Source: Sanguibacter gelidistatuariae (lineage in GTDB: Bacteria > Actinomycetota > Actinomycetes > Actinomycetales > Cellulomonadaceae). Taken from it: a stretch of DNA of 64,000 bases. Below, piece by piece: positions 26,159 through 35,732 of the stretch (the stretch's first letter is position 1; each line of letters begins with the position of its first letter). The stretch lies in assembly GCF_900096585.1 (NCBI RefSeq), contig NZ_FMYH01000006.1, forward strand, positions 243,599 through 307,598, in the 5' to 3' direction. The notes under the pieces are model-generated. The model ran no database searches and was not told the DNA's origin. It worked only from the letters and a program-made list of their open reading frames with translations. The translations under genes were made by a program, and so were the position numbers.

Positions 26159-26776
26159 ATGTCAGACGCACCAGCCGCACAGTCCCCCGCCGTCCGACGC
26201 AACCTCGTTCGTGACTCCGCCGCGACCGACGTCGCGCTGATCGCCACCTTCGCGGCACTCATCACCGCCTGCGCCCTGCTTCCGGCGATCACGATCGCGG
26301 TCGTGCCAGTCCCGATCACCCTGCAGACCTTCGCGGTCCTGCTCACCGGCGCGGTGCTCGGCCCCCGCCGCGCGCTGCTCACCCTCGGCCTCTACCTCGC
26401 GATCGGGATGGCGGGGGTGCCCGTCTTCTCCATGGGCCGCACCGGCCTCGCCGTCCTCGCCGGCCCGTCGGCCGGCTACGTCGTCGCCTTCCCGATCGCC
26501 GCCGCGCTCGTCGGCGTCCTCGTCGGGCGGATCCCCGCCCGGGCCGGGCGCACCGCCCGGGTGGCGCTCACCTTCGCCGCGTGCGCCGCCGCCACGGCGC
26601 TGGTCATCTACCCCCTGGGGATCGCGGGCATGGCCTGGCGCCTGGACCTCACGGCCGCCGAGGCCTTCGTCGCCAACGCCGCCTACATCCCGGGCGACCT
26701 CGTCAAGTGCACCGCCGCCGCGGTGACCGCGACCGCGGTCCTGCGCGCGTTCCCCCGGCTGCAGCGGCGCGCCTGA
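26159..26776 (+). CDS. bioY: Biotin ECF transporter substrate-binding subunit
   Basis: Integral membrane protein of 205 residues that binds biotin. Six hydrophobic segments cover most of the length, with the BioY landmarks PVPITLQTFAVLLTGAVLGPRRA near residue 55 and the segment GPSAGYVVAFPIAA. The C-terminal YIPGDLVKC motif is typical. The ATG at 26159 follows GAGGGAAG. bioM and bioN follow directly, so all three ECF components are present and high-affinity uptake should be possible. Confidence 0.93.
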   Translation: MSDAPAAQSPAVRRNLVRDSAATDVALIATFAALITACALLPAITIAVVPVPITLQTFAVLLTGAVLGPRRALLTLGLYLAIGMAGVPVFSMGRTGLAVLAGPSAGYVVAFPIAAALVGVLVGRIPARAGRTARVALTFAACAAATALVIYPLGIAGMAWRLDLTAAEAFVANAAYIPGDLVKCTAAAVTATAVLRAFPRLQRRA

Positions 26777-26804
26777 GCATGCCCGACGACGAACGATCGC
26801 GCCC

Positions 26805-27590
26805 ATGATCGAGTTCCTGGCGGCCCACGTCGCGGTGGCCGCCCCGGCCGGCGCCGCACCCACAACCGCGCCCCCAGCCGCCCACGCCGGCGCAGCCACC
26901 GTTACGCCCACCGCGCTATCCGGCGAGGTGACCATCCTGGAGCCTACGACGGTGACCCTCACGGAGCGCCGGGTCGCGGTGATCGGCGCCAACGGGTCCG
27001 GCAAGTCCACCTTCGCCCGGCTGATCAACGGCCTCGTCCTGCCTACGAGCGGATACGTGCGGGTGAACGGACTGGACTCCCACGACGACGGGCGGGCGGT
27101 CCGCCGCCAGGTCGGCTTCGTCTTCTCCGACGCCGATGCCCAGCTCGTCATGCCCACCCCGCTCGAGGACGTCACGCTGTCCCTGCGCCGGCTGCGGCTC
27201 GGTCGCCGCGAGCGCGCGGACCGAGCCCGAGAGATCCTCGACCGCTTCGCCCTCACCCACCTCGCCGACGTGAGCGTGCATGCGCTGTCCGGCGGGCAGA
27301 AGCAGCTCCTCGCCCTGGCCGGCGTGCTGGCGACCGAACCGGCGGTGCTCGTGTGCGACGAGCCGACGACGCTGCTCGACCTGCGCTGGCGCACCCGCGT
27401 CAACGACCTGCTCGCCGGCCTGGACCAGCAGCTCCTGCACGTGACCCACGACCTCGAGGCCGCCGCCCGGGCCGACCGGGTGCTCGTGATCGACCGGGCC
27501 CACGTCGTCTTCGACGGCGACCCGGCGAGCGCCGTCGCGCACTACCGCGAGCTCATGACCGGCCAGGCCCAGGCTCCGGACGAGCCGTGA
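26805..27590 (+). CDS. bioM: Biotin ECF transporter ATPase
   Basis: ABC ATPase of 261 residues for the BioY transporter. Walker A is GANGSGKST, followed by FVFSDADAQLVM (Q-loop), signature ALSGGQKQLLAL, Walker B AVLVCDEPTTLLD and switch VTHDLEAA. An Ala/Pro/Thr-rich insertion of about 30 residues near the N-terminus (residues 10-40) is unusual for BioM and probably a loop. It overlaps bioN by GTGA. Confidence 0.9.
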   Translation: MIEFLAAHVAVAAPAGAAPTTAPPAAHAGAATVTPTALSGEVTILEPTTVTLTERRVAVIGANGSGKSTFARLINGLVLPTSGYVRVNGLDSHDDGRAVRRQVGFVFSDADAQLVMPTPLEDVTLSLRRLRLGRRERADRAREILDRFALTHLADVSVHALSGGQKQLLALAGVLATEPAVLVCDEPTTLLDLRWRTRVNDLLAGLDQQLLHVTHDLEAAARADRVLVIDRAHVVFDGDPASAVAHYRELMTGQAQAPDEP

Positions 27591-28291
27591 GCGCGGGCCC
27601 CGGGCCCGTCGGCGAGACAGGTTCCCAGCCGCCCGGCCGCCGCCGCCGCGCGGTCCGCCCGCGCTGGACCGGTCCGCTCGGCCTCTACTCCCCAGGCCAC
27701 TCGTGGGTCCACCGCCTGGGCCCAGGATGGAAGTTGGCCGTCCTTGCTGTGGTGTCGATCCTGCTCACCGTGTTCCAGCGACCCGCCGTGGCCGTCGCCG
27801 CGCTCGCCGGCGCCCTCGCCGTGCTGGGCGTAGCCCGCGTCCCGCTGCGCGCCACCGGACGCTCCCTGCTGCCCGTCGTCGTCGTCGCACTCACCTTCGG
27901 CGCCTACCAGTGGTGGGCGCGCGACTGGCAGAGCGCGCTCGTCACGTCCGCGAGCCTGCTGGCCGTCGTCGTGCTCGCCACTGGGATCACGGCGACCACC
28001 CGCACCGACCGGCTCCTCGACTCCATGACCCGGTCTGCCGGCCCGCTGCGGTTCGTCGGGATCCGGCCGCAGACCTTCGCCCTGACCGTCGCCCTCGTGC
28101 TGCGCACGGTCCCCGCGCTCATCGACCTCGCCTGGGACGTGCGCGACGCCGCGCGCGCCCGGGGCCTGGACCGCTCACCCCGGGCGCTCCTCGTCCCCTT
28201 CGTGCTGCGCGCGGTGGCCCGCGCGCACACGACCGCCGACGCGCTCACCGCCCGCGGCCTGCTCGACGACGACGGGGTGGACGGCCCCTGA
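27587..28291 (+). CDS. bioN: Biotin ECF transporter transmembrane coupling subunit
   Basis: CbiQ-family membrane protein of 234 residues that couples ATP hydrolysis by BioM to BioY. A basic Pro-rich leader (about residues 1-35) precedes about five hydrophobic segments. The coupling motif ARARGLDRS (an Ala-Arg-Gly box) and a second ALTARGLLDD box lie in the C-terminal half, where they contact the ATPase. The GTG start overlaps the bioM stop. Confidence 0.9.
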   Translation: MSAGPGPVGETGSQPPGRRRRAVRPRWTGPLGLYSPGHSWVHRLGPGWKLAVLAVVSILLTVFQRPAVAVAALAGALAVLGVARVPLRATGRSLLPVVVVALTFGAYQWWARDWQSALVTSASLLAVVVLATGITATTRTDRLLDSMTRSAGPLRFVGIRPQTFALTVALVLRTVPALIDLAWDVRDAARARGLDRSPRALLVPFVLRAVARAHTTADALTARGLLDDDGVDGP

Positions 28292-28368
28292 CCGATTGTT
28301 CACCGCGGGCCATGGGCACACGCACGTCCCGCGCGGTCTCTCGCCCTGCCGTTCAAGCCGCGCGGAGT

Positions 28369-28380
28369 TACGCTCGCCAG
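28369..28380 (+). promoter_or_regulatory. Probable leaderless -10 element
   Basis: TACGCT at 28369-28374 lies 6 nt before the ATG at 28381. Confidence 0.5.
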
Positions 28381-29463
28381 ATGATCCAGATCGGGCAAAC
28401 AGTCGATTCTGAGGGCGGCACCGCGGCGGAGCTCGATGTCCGTCGGTTCAACCGCCACACCTTCTGGTGCGGGCAGAGCGGCTCGGGCAAGACCTATGCG
28501 CTGGGCGTCGTCCTCGAGCAGCTCCTGCTGCACACCCGTCTGCCGATGCTCATCCTCGACCCGAACGCCGACTTCGTCCGGATGAGCGACGTCCACCAGG
28601 GCATCGATCCCGTGGTCGCGGCGCAACTGGCGGACGCAGACGTGCGGATTCTCCGGTCGGGTGACGCTCCCGGTGAGCGGCTCGTCGTACGGTTCAGGGA
28701 CCTCGGTCTCCGCTCCAAGGCGGCGGTCCTGCGGCTCGACCCCCTGCTGGACGCCGAGGAGTACAACGTCCTCCTGCACCTCGATGAGGAGATCAGCAGC
28801 CTCCGCCAGGACAAGGGTGGCCTGGTGGACCATCTGCGCGCGGCCACCGACCCCGGACGCCGCAAGCTGCTCCTGCGGCTGGAGAACCTCGGGATCATGG
28901 ACTGGGACCTGTGGGCGTGGGGCGGCAGGTCGGCCGAGGACATCATCGACACCCGGCCGCGTGCGGCTGTGCTCGACCTGAGCGGCTTCCGCTCGCACTG
29001 GGAACCGAAGGTCGCGGCGCTGGCAGTCCTGGACCACCTGTGGGGCACCCGCGAAGCCCGTCAGCCGGCGCTCATCGTCATCGACGAGGCCCACAATCTC
29101 TGCTCGGCCGATCCGGTCACCCCGGTCGACAGGGCACTGACCGAGCGGATCGTCCAGATCGCGGCGGAGGGGCGCAAGTACGGGCTGTGGCTGCTGCTGT
29201 CGACCCAGCGTCCCTCGAAGATCCACCCGAATGCCCTGTCCCAGTGCGACAACCTGGCCCTCATGAAGATGAGCTCCCCGCACGACCTGGCCGAGCTCGC
29301 GGACTACTTCGGCTACGCCCCGGCGGATCTGCTCGCCCGGTCACCGCGGTTCCTCCAGGGACAGGCGCTGTTCGCCGGCGGCTTCGTCGACCGGGCAACT
29401 GTCGTGCAGATGGGGAGCCGCCTCACCCACGAGGGCGGAACCGACGTCCCCGTGCCGATCTAG
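28381..29463 (+). CDS. HerA-like P-loop ATPase (FtsK/HerA superfamily, DUF87-type)
   Basis: Cytoplasmic ATPase of 360 residues. Walker A is WCGQSGSGKTYALG near residue 30, and LILDPNADFVRMSD has the 'DPxxD' feature of HerA proteins. Walker B is ALIVIDEAHNL near residue 230, followed by a sensor/arginine-finger region (LLLSTQRPSKIHPNALSQC). The family pumps DNA or couples to nucleases, but no NurA-like nuclease is adjacent. It may act alone in DNA handling or defence; that is inference. It probably has its own leaderless promoter. Confidence 0.82.
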   Translation: MIQIGQTVDSEGGTAAELDVRRFNRHTFWCGQSGSGKTYALGVVLEQLLLHTRLPMLILDPNADFVRMSDVHQGIDPVVAAQLADADVRILRSGDAPGERLVVRFRDLGLRSKAAVLRLDPLLDAEEYNVLLHLDEEISSLRQDKGGLVDHLRAATDPGRRKLLLRLENLGIMDWDLWAWGGRSAEDIIDTRPRAAVLDLSGFRSHWEPKVAALAVLDHLWGTREARQPALIVIDEAHNLCSADPVTPVDRALTERIVQIAAEGRKYGLWLLLSTQRPSKIHPNALSQCDNLALMKMSSPHDLAELADYFGYAPADLLARSPRFLQGQALFAGGFVDRATVVQMGSRLTHEGGTDVPVPI

Positions 29464-29503
29464 GCTCGCGGGCAGCGCCCGCGCGCCGGTGCCCGTGGCC
29501 CGG

Positions 29504-29516
29504 TACTCTCCCCGGT
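29504..29516 (+). promoter_or_regulatory. Probable leaderless -10 element of the metallopeptidase gene
   Basis: TACTCT at 29504-29509 lies 7 nt before the ATG at 29517. Confidence 0.5.
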
Positions 29517-30392
29517 ATGACGTTCCAAGAAGGTGGTTCCTTCGACTCCGGCCGGGTCCGCAAGCGCACCGGCAAGGCCGGCGGCGTGGCGATCGGCGGC
29601 GGCATCGGAGTCGTGGCGATCTTCCTGCTGTCCCAGGCCCTCGGGGTGGACCTCACGGGCCTGTTCGGCGGGGGCTCCTCGACCGAGACCGAGACCGGTC
29701 TGGTCGACTGCAGCACCGCCGAGCAGGCCAACTCCGACTCCGAGTGCCGGTACGGCTGGACGGTCGCCTCGCTCGACGCCTTCTGGGCCGACGCGCTGCC
29801 CGCACAGACCGGGGTGGCCTACACGCTCCCGGGTGCGGTCGCGTTCTCCGGGTCGACGACGACGGCCTGCGGCAGCGCGTCGAGCGCGACCGGGCCGTTC
29901 TACTGCCCGCCCGACCAGACGGTCTACGTCGACGTCGACTTCTTCACCGTGCTGCGCGACCAGTACGGGTCCTCGGGCGGCCCGCTCGCCGAGGAGTACG
30001 TCGTCGCGCACGAGGTCGGCCACCACATCGAGCAGCTCACCGGCGTGATGAGCTCGGCCGACCGCTCGGGCACCGGCCCAGCATCCGACTCGGTGCGGAT
30101 CGAGCTCATGGCCGACTGCCTCGCCGGGATGTGGGCCGGCAACGCGGCCGTGGTCCCCGACCCGGACACCGGCAAGCCCTTCCTCGAACCCATCAGCGAC
30201 ACCGATCTCGCCGACGCCCTCTCGGCCGCCCAGGCGGTCGGCGACGATCGCATCCAGCAGGCGTCGACCGGTGAGGTGAACCCGGAGGCGTGGACCCACG
30301 GTTCGGCCGAGCAGCGGCAACGGTGGTTCATGATCGGCTACCAGGGCGGGAACTTTGAGCAGTGCAACGCGTTGACGGCCGCCACGCTCTGA
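29517..30392 (+). CDS. Neutral zinc metallopeptidase, YpfJ family
   Basis: Membrane-anchored protease of 291 residues. A single membrane segment (about residues 22-42) leaves the catalytic part outside the cell. The zinc motif HEVGHHIE lies near residue 164, and ELMADCLAGMWAG carries the third ligand region. Two cysteine pairs (DCSTAEQ...SECRYG and ACGS...FYCPP) probably form disulfides. The ending MIGYQGGNFEQCN is typical of the KPN_02809 family. Substrates are unknown. Confidence 0.9.
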   Translation: MTFQEGGSFDSGRVRKRTGKAGGVAIGGGIGVVAIFLLSQALGVDLTGLFGGGSSTETETGLVDCSTAEQANSDSECRYGWTVASLDAFWADALPAQTGVAYTLPGAVAFSGSTTTACGSASSATGPFYCPPDQTVYVDVDFFTVLRDQYGSSGGPLAEEYVVAHEVGHHIEQLTGVMSSADRSGTGPASDSVRIELMADCLAGMWAGNAAVVPDPDTGKPFLEPISDTDLADALSAAQAVGDDRIQQASTGEVNPEAWTHGSAEQRQRWFMIGYQGGNFEQCNALTAATL

Positions 30393-30482
30393 CCATGCTC
30401 TGACCACCGCACACCCCGGGTCACCCGGTCACACCGGCCGCCCGCGCACCTGACACAGTGCCATCTCAGGACCTCCGTCCTA

Positions 30483-30501
30483 TGAGGTATGCCTAACCTT
30501 T
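30483..30501. promoter_or_regulatory. DtxR/IdeR-like iron box upstream of feoA
   Basis: The 19-bp site TGAGGTATGCCTAACCTTT matches 13 of 19 positions of the DtxR/IdeR consensus (TTAGGTTAGGCTAACCTAA), including both GG and CC cores. It ends 4 bp before the feoA -10 hexamer, where a bound iron repressor would block RNA polymerase. Confidence 0.7.
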
Positions 30502-30505
30502 GTCC

Positions 30506-30517
30506 TAGTGTCGGAGC
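30506..30517 (+). promoter_or_regulatory. Leaderless -10 element of feoABC
   Basis: TAGTGT at 30506-30511 lies 6 nt before the ATG at 30518, directly downstream of the iron box. Confidence 0.55.
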
Positions 30518-30775
30518 ATGCGACTGACCGAGGCACCATTCGGAGTCCCGCTGCGCCTGACCGCGGTCGGCGTGGGTGACCCGCTGCGGATGCGTGAGCT
30601 CGGCCTGCGGGTCGGCTGCGCGCTCGAGGTCACCCAGCGAGCCGGCTTCGGAGGGCGGGTCCTCGCCCTCGGCCCGACGCGGATCGCCCTCGATCACGTG
30701 AGCTGCGCCGCGCTCGACGTCGAGCCCGACGCCGGCCGCCCCAGCCCGAGGCTGTGCGCCGAGGTATCCGCATGA
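30518..30775 (+). CDS. feoA: Ferrous iron transport protein A
   Basis: Small SH3-like protein of 85 residues that assists FeoB. The core fits FeoA: VGVGDPLRMRELGLRVGCALEVTQRAGFGG, then LALGPTRIALDH. It is the first gene of feoABC and its stop overlaps the feoB start (ATGA). The mRNA is probably leaderless, and a DtxR/IdeR-like box covers the promoter, so expression should rise when iron is scarce. Confidence 0.9.
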   Translation: MRLTEAPFGVPLRLTAVGVGDPLRMRELGLRVGCALEVTQRAGFGGRVLALGPTRIALDHVSCAALDVEPDAGRPSPRLCAEVSA

Positions 30776-32853
30776 GCTGCCCCCACTGCCCGGCCGGCCC
30801 GACACCCGGGACGGACCCGGGAGCGGGCGGTGCGGGCGGCGTCGGGCAGGCGGTCCTGGCGCTCGTGGGAACTCCGAACGTCGGCAAGTCCACGCTGTTC
30901 GCCGCGCTCACCGGCGTCCGGGCGACGGTGCGCAACGCGCCCGGGACCACGGTCGATCTCGCGGCCGGCAGCTGGCAGGTGCGCGGAGCGGGCTCGCCCC
31001 GGGTGCAGCTGCTCGACCTGCCCGGGACGTACTCGCTCGTTCCCCGGTCCCCCGACGAGCAGGTGACCCGCGACGCCGTGGCCGGTACCCATCGCCGTCC
31101 CCCGGACGCGATCGTGCTCCTGGTCGACGCGCACGAGCCCGCCCGCTCGCTCTACCTCGCCGCGCACGTGGCCCGGACCGGGCTGCCCGTCGTCGTCGCG
31201 CTGACCCTGGCCGACGTCGCCCGCAGCCGCGGCGCGGGGATCGATCCCGCCGCGCTCGAGGCCGTTCTCCAGGTCCCCGTCGTCGAGCTCAATCCCCGCA
31301 CTGGGTCCGGCGTGCCCGCGCTGCACCGCGCCGTCGGCCTGGTCCTCACCCGGCCCCGGACCCTGGTCGGACCAGCGGGGGCGGAGGCCGACTGGTCGCC
31401 GGAGGCGCTGACCACGAGCGCCGACGCCATCTTCGACTGGGTCCACGCGGTCATCGAGGCGACCGCCATACTCGACGCCGAGTCCGGCGTCGAGTCCGGC
31501 GTCGAGTCCGCTACGGCGGGCGGCGGGCGACCGGCGAGCAGGACACCAGCTCGCCGTGGTCGGGCGAACGATGCCCCAGCCGGCACACGACCCGTCCGCG
31601 CCACGCCGCTCACCGAGCGCCTCGACCGGGTCCTGCTCCACCCGCTGTGGGGGTCGCTCGTGGCCCTCGGAGTGCTCTGGGGGCTGTTCAGCGTCGCGAC
31701 GGCCGTCGCGGCCCCGCTCATGGCCTGGGCGGACGCGCTGTTCAGCGGCCCGGTCGCGGTCGCGATCTCGACCGTGCTGGGGTGGGCCGGCTGGGGAGGC
31801 GGTTGGCTCGAGAGCCTGCTGGTCGGCGGGCTGCTCGTCGGCGTGGCCACGGTCGCGTCCTTCGCTCCGCTCATGGGGCTGATGTTCCTGGCGATCGCGG
31901 TCCTCGACGACAGCGGATATCTCGCCCGGGTGACGCTCATCACCGACCGGGCCATGCGCCGGCTCGGGCTCGACGGGCGAGCGGTGCTGGCCCTCGTCGT
32001 GGGCTTCGGCTGCAACGTCCCGGCGTTGGCGGCCACCAAGACGCTGCCGGACCGCCGTCAGCGCCTACTCGTCGGTCTGCTGATCCCCTACACCTCCTGC
32101 GCGGCGCGGCTCACGGTGTTTGTGCTGCTCGCGACGGTGTTCTTCCCCGGCCACGCGACGCTCGTGGTCCTGGTCATGTATGCGGCGAGCGTCGCGCTCG
32201 TGGTCGTGGCGGGCCTGGTGCTGCGGGCCACCCTGTTCCGCGACGTCCACGCCGATCCCCTGGTGATCGTGCTGCCGACATATCAGCGGCCTCGGCTGCG
32301 CTCCCTGCTCGGCGCGGCCTGGGTGCGCACCTGGGGCTTTGTCACCGGGGCCGGCACGATCATCGTGGCCACCCTCGTCGTGGTGTGGGCGCTGCTGGCC
32401 ATCCCGGTCCACGGCGACCACCCCCTCGGCGACGTCCCGGTCCAGGACAGCGTCTACGGCGCGACGGCGCAGGCCCTCGCGCCGGCATTCGCCCCGGCGG
32501 GGTTCGGTGACTGGCACGCGACGTCCGCGCTGATGACCGGGTTCGTCGCCAAGGAAGTGGTGATCGGCGGGCTCGCGCAGTCCTACGCCGTCGCTGAGCC
32601 GGACCCAGAGGCCACGTCGAGCGCGCTCGGTGAGAACCTGCTAGCCACCTTCGACCGGTCCTCCGGCGGGCACGGCCAGGCGGCAGCGGCGGCCTTCATG
32701 GTGTTCATCCTCGCGTACACGCCGTGCCTGGCGACCGTCGCCGAGCAGGCGCGGATGCTGGGACGGCGGACCACGGCCCTGGCGGTCCTGGCCCAGGTCG
32801 CGGTCGCCTGGGTGCTCGCGGTCGCCGTCTTCCAGGTCGGGACCCTGCTGTGA
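30772..32853 (+). CDS. feoB: Ferrous iron transport protein B
   Basis: Fe(II) transporter of 693 residues with a cytoplasmic GTPase domain and a membrane domain. An N-terminal MSCPHC motif could bind metal. G1 is GTPNVGKST and G3 DLPGTYSLVP. The G4 motif reads ALTLAD, with Thr where Asn is normal. A Gly/Glu/Ser-rich linker with a repeated ESGV unit (about residues 240-250) precedes the membrane domain, where GFGCNVPALAATKT and PYTSCAARLTVFV mark the two gate regions. It overlaps feoA and is followed by feoC. Confidence 0.93.
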   Translation: MSCPHCPAGPTPGTDPGAGGAGGVGQAVLALVGTPNVGKSTLFAALTGVRATVRNAPGTTVDLAAGSWQVRGAGSPRVQLLDLPGTYSLVPRSPDEQVTRDAVAGTHRRPPDAIVLLVDAHEPARSLYLAAHVARTGLPVVVALTLADVARSRGAGIDPAALEAVLQVPVVELNPRTGSGVPALHRAVGLVLTRPRTLVGPAGAEADWSPEALTTSADAIFDWVHAVIEATAILDAESGVESGVESATAGGGRPASRTPARRGRANDAPAGTRPVRATPLTERLDRVLLHPLWGSLVALGVLWGLFSVATAVAAPLMAWADALFSGPVAVAISTVLGWAGWGGGWLESLLVGGLLVGVATVASFAPLMGLMFLAIAVLDDSGYLARVTLITDRAMRRLGLDGRAVLALVVGFGCNVPALAATKTLPDRRQRLLVGLLIPYTSCAARLTVFVLLATVFFPGHATLVVLVMYAASVALVVVAGLVLRATLFRDVHADPLVIVLPTYQRPRLRSLLGAAWVRTWGFVTGAGTIIVATLVVVWALLAIPVHGDHPLGDVPVQDSVYGATAQALAPAFAPAGFGDWHATSALMTGFVAKEVVIGGLAQSYAVAEPDPEATSSALGENLLATFDRSSGGHGQAAAAAFMVFILAYTPCLATVAEQARMLGRRTTALAVLAQVAVAWVLAVAVFQVGTLL

Positions 32854-32892
32854 GCGAGACTGCTGTGAGGCAGCTGTCATGAGCGTGCCGTC

Positions 32893-33183
32893 GTGAGCGT
32901 GCTCTCCGACGTCCTGCGCGAGCTCGAGGCCGGGGCGGATGTCGCGACCGTCGCTCGCCGACTGCAGATCTCCGATGATCTGGCCGCCGCCGCGATCGAC
33001 CACTGGGTCGACGCCGGCCGAGCCGTCCGCCCGGCCCGGACCACGGCGCTGGCCGGCCCCGGCGCGACGCCGGCCGGCCAGCCGTGCCCCGGCTGCGCAC
33101 CACGCCCGCTGTGGCGGATGGCCCTGTCCTGCCACGGCTGCCCCTTCGCCACCCGCCCCATCGCCACCCCACCCCCTCGCTGA
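32893..33183 (+). CDS. feoC: FeoC-like small winged-helix protein
   Basis: A 96-residue protein following feoB. The N-terminal part (about residues 1-50) is a winged helix (LRELEAGADVATVARRLQISDDLAAAAIDHWVDAG), and the C-terminal part carries CPGC and CHGC pairs, the four-cysteine pattern of FeoC proteins that bind an Fe-S cluster or zinc. It may regulate FeoB stability or expression. The GTG start at 32893 is 39 bp after feoB. Its stop codon lies inside the left arm of a long hairpin. Confidence 0.8.
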   Translation: MSVLSDVLRELEAGADVATVARRLQISDDLAAAAIDHWVDAGRAVRPARTTALAGPGATPAGQPCPGCAPRPLWRMALSCHGCPFATRPIATPPPR

Positions 33184-33240
33184 GTGCGCTCGAATGGCTG
33201 CCCAAACCGGACATCGGGCAGCCATTCGACCGCACTCAGC
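33179..33240. repeat. Long near-perfect inverted repeat (25-bp arms) after feoC
   Basis: Arms at 33179-33203 and 33216-33240 pair at 24 of 25 positions around a 12-nt loop. The left arm starts GCTGAGTGCG and contains the feoC stop codon. It is probably the feo terminator. It shares TGAGTGC outer ends with the hairpin at 4929-4986. Confidence 0.85.
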
Positions 33241-33270
33241 GGGAGGGAACTCTGGGAGTCCCTCAGACGC

Positions 33271-33304
33271 AGCAGGACCCGGCACCGTGGTGCCGGGTCC
33301 TGCT
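33271..33304 (-). terminator. Terminator of the suf operon
   Basis: AGCAGGACCCGGCACC (33271-33286) pairs exactly with 33289-33304. It lies just downstream of sufT, the last suf gene, and faces the feo hairpin from the other side. Confidence 0.85.
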
Positions 33305-33326
33305 GGTGAAACGGGTCCCGCGGGAC

Positions 33327-33719
33327 TCAGACGTTGAAGCCGAGCGCCCGCAGCTGGTCCTTGCCGTCCTGGGTGATCTTCTCCGGGCCCCACGGCGGCA
33401 TCCAGATCCAGTTGATCCGGAATCCGTCGACGATGCCCTCGAGCGCCTGGCCGGTCTGGTCCTCGATGACGTCGGTCAGCGGGCAGGCCGCCGAGGTGAG
33501 CGTCATGTCGATCACGGCATGGTTGTTCTGGTCGAGCACGACGCCGTAGATGAGGCCGAGGTCGACGACGTTGATGCCCAGCTCCGGGTCGATCACGTCG
33601 TGCAGGGCCTCTTCGACGTCGGCGACGTTGGACGGTCCGCCCGCGGGGGCGAGCGTCACGACCAGGGCCTCCGCTGACGCGGGGGGTGGGGCACTCTCGT
33701 GCGTAGTGTCACTGCTCAT
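33327..33719 (-). CDS. sufT: Metal-sulfur cluster assembly factor (SufT/MIP18 family)
   Basis: A 130-residue Fe-S biogenesis factor of the DUF59/MIP18 family. Diagnostic stretches are VEEALHDVIDPELGINVVDLGLIY, MTLTSAACPLTDVI with the conserved Cys, and WMPPWGPEKIT near the C-terminus. It ends the suf operon. The ATG at 33719 follows GAGGAG about 11 nt upstream. A Ser/Pro/Ala-rich leader of about 20 residues precedes the domain. Confidence 0.92.
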   Translation of the reverse strand: MSSDTTHESAPPPASAEALVVTLAPAGGPSNVADVEEALHDVIDPELGINVVDLGLIYGVVLDQNNHAVIDMTLTSAACPLTDVIEDQTGQALEGIVDGFRINWIWMPPWGPEKITQDGKDQLRALGFNV

Positions 33720-33802
33720 GACGGTCTCTCTCCTCGTGGTTGCCGGGCGTGAATTCTGGTGCTGCATAGGTCATGTGGTCGCCGCGGGTACGCGGACGGG
33801 TC

Positions 33803-34312
33803 TCAGCCGTGGTCGTGATGGGTAGTCACCACGACGTCGTCGAGCACGCCCGACGTCGCGAACGTGTCCCGCAGCGCGGCCCAGCCGAGCAGCGCGCACT
33901 TGATCCGGGCCGGGAACTGGGACACCCCGGTGAACGCGGTCGCGTCCCCCAGCTCGTCCTCGAGGTCCTCGTCCAGGCCCTTGCCGCGGGACTGCATGAG
34001 CTTGCGGAACGCCTCGCCGAGGTGTTCGCCCTGGTCGATGTCCTGCCCGGTGACCAGGTCGGTCAGGACAGACAGTGACGCCTGGGAGATGGAGCATCCC
34101 TCACCGTCCCAGCTGACCCGCTCGATGACCTTGCGGCCCGCGGCGTCTTGGGCGAACTGCACGCGCATGGTCACCTCGTCGCCGCAGGTCGGGTTGACCT
34201 GGTGGGACTCCCCGGCGAGCGGTCCTGTGGCCTCGACCAGGCCCCGCCCGTGGGGTCTCTTCGAGTGGTCCAGGATGACCTGCTGGTACAGCGCTTCCAT
34301 CGAGTTGCTCAC
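33803..34312 (-). CDS. sufU: Fe-S cluster assembly sulfurtransferase SufU
   Basis: Zinc-binding sulfur acceptor of 169 residues that takes persulfide sulfur from SufS. It starts MEALYQQVILDHSKRPHGRG, a SufU hallmark. The three cysteines are in NPTCGDE, EGCSISQAS and KCALLGW, and a Gly-rich insertion region (GKGLDEDLEDE) separates it from IscU. The start is GTG at 34312 with GAGGAGGA upstream. It is separated from sufS by 10 bp. Confidence 0.94.
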   Translation of the reverse strand: MSNSMEALYQQVILDHSKRPHGRGLVEATGPLAGESHQVNPTCGDEVTMRVQFAQDAAGRKVIERVSWDGEGCSISQASLSVLTDLVTGQDIDQGEHLGEAFRKLMQSRGKGLDEDLEDELGDATAFTGVSQFPARIKCALLGWAALRDTFATSGVLDDVVVTTHHDHG

Positions 34313-34322
34313 GATGTCCTCC

Positions 34323-35732
<1,410 letters not shown>

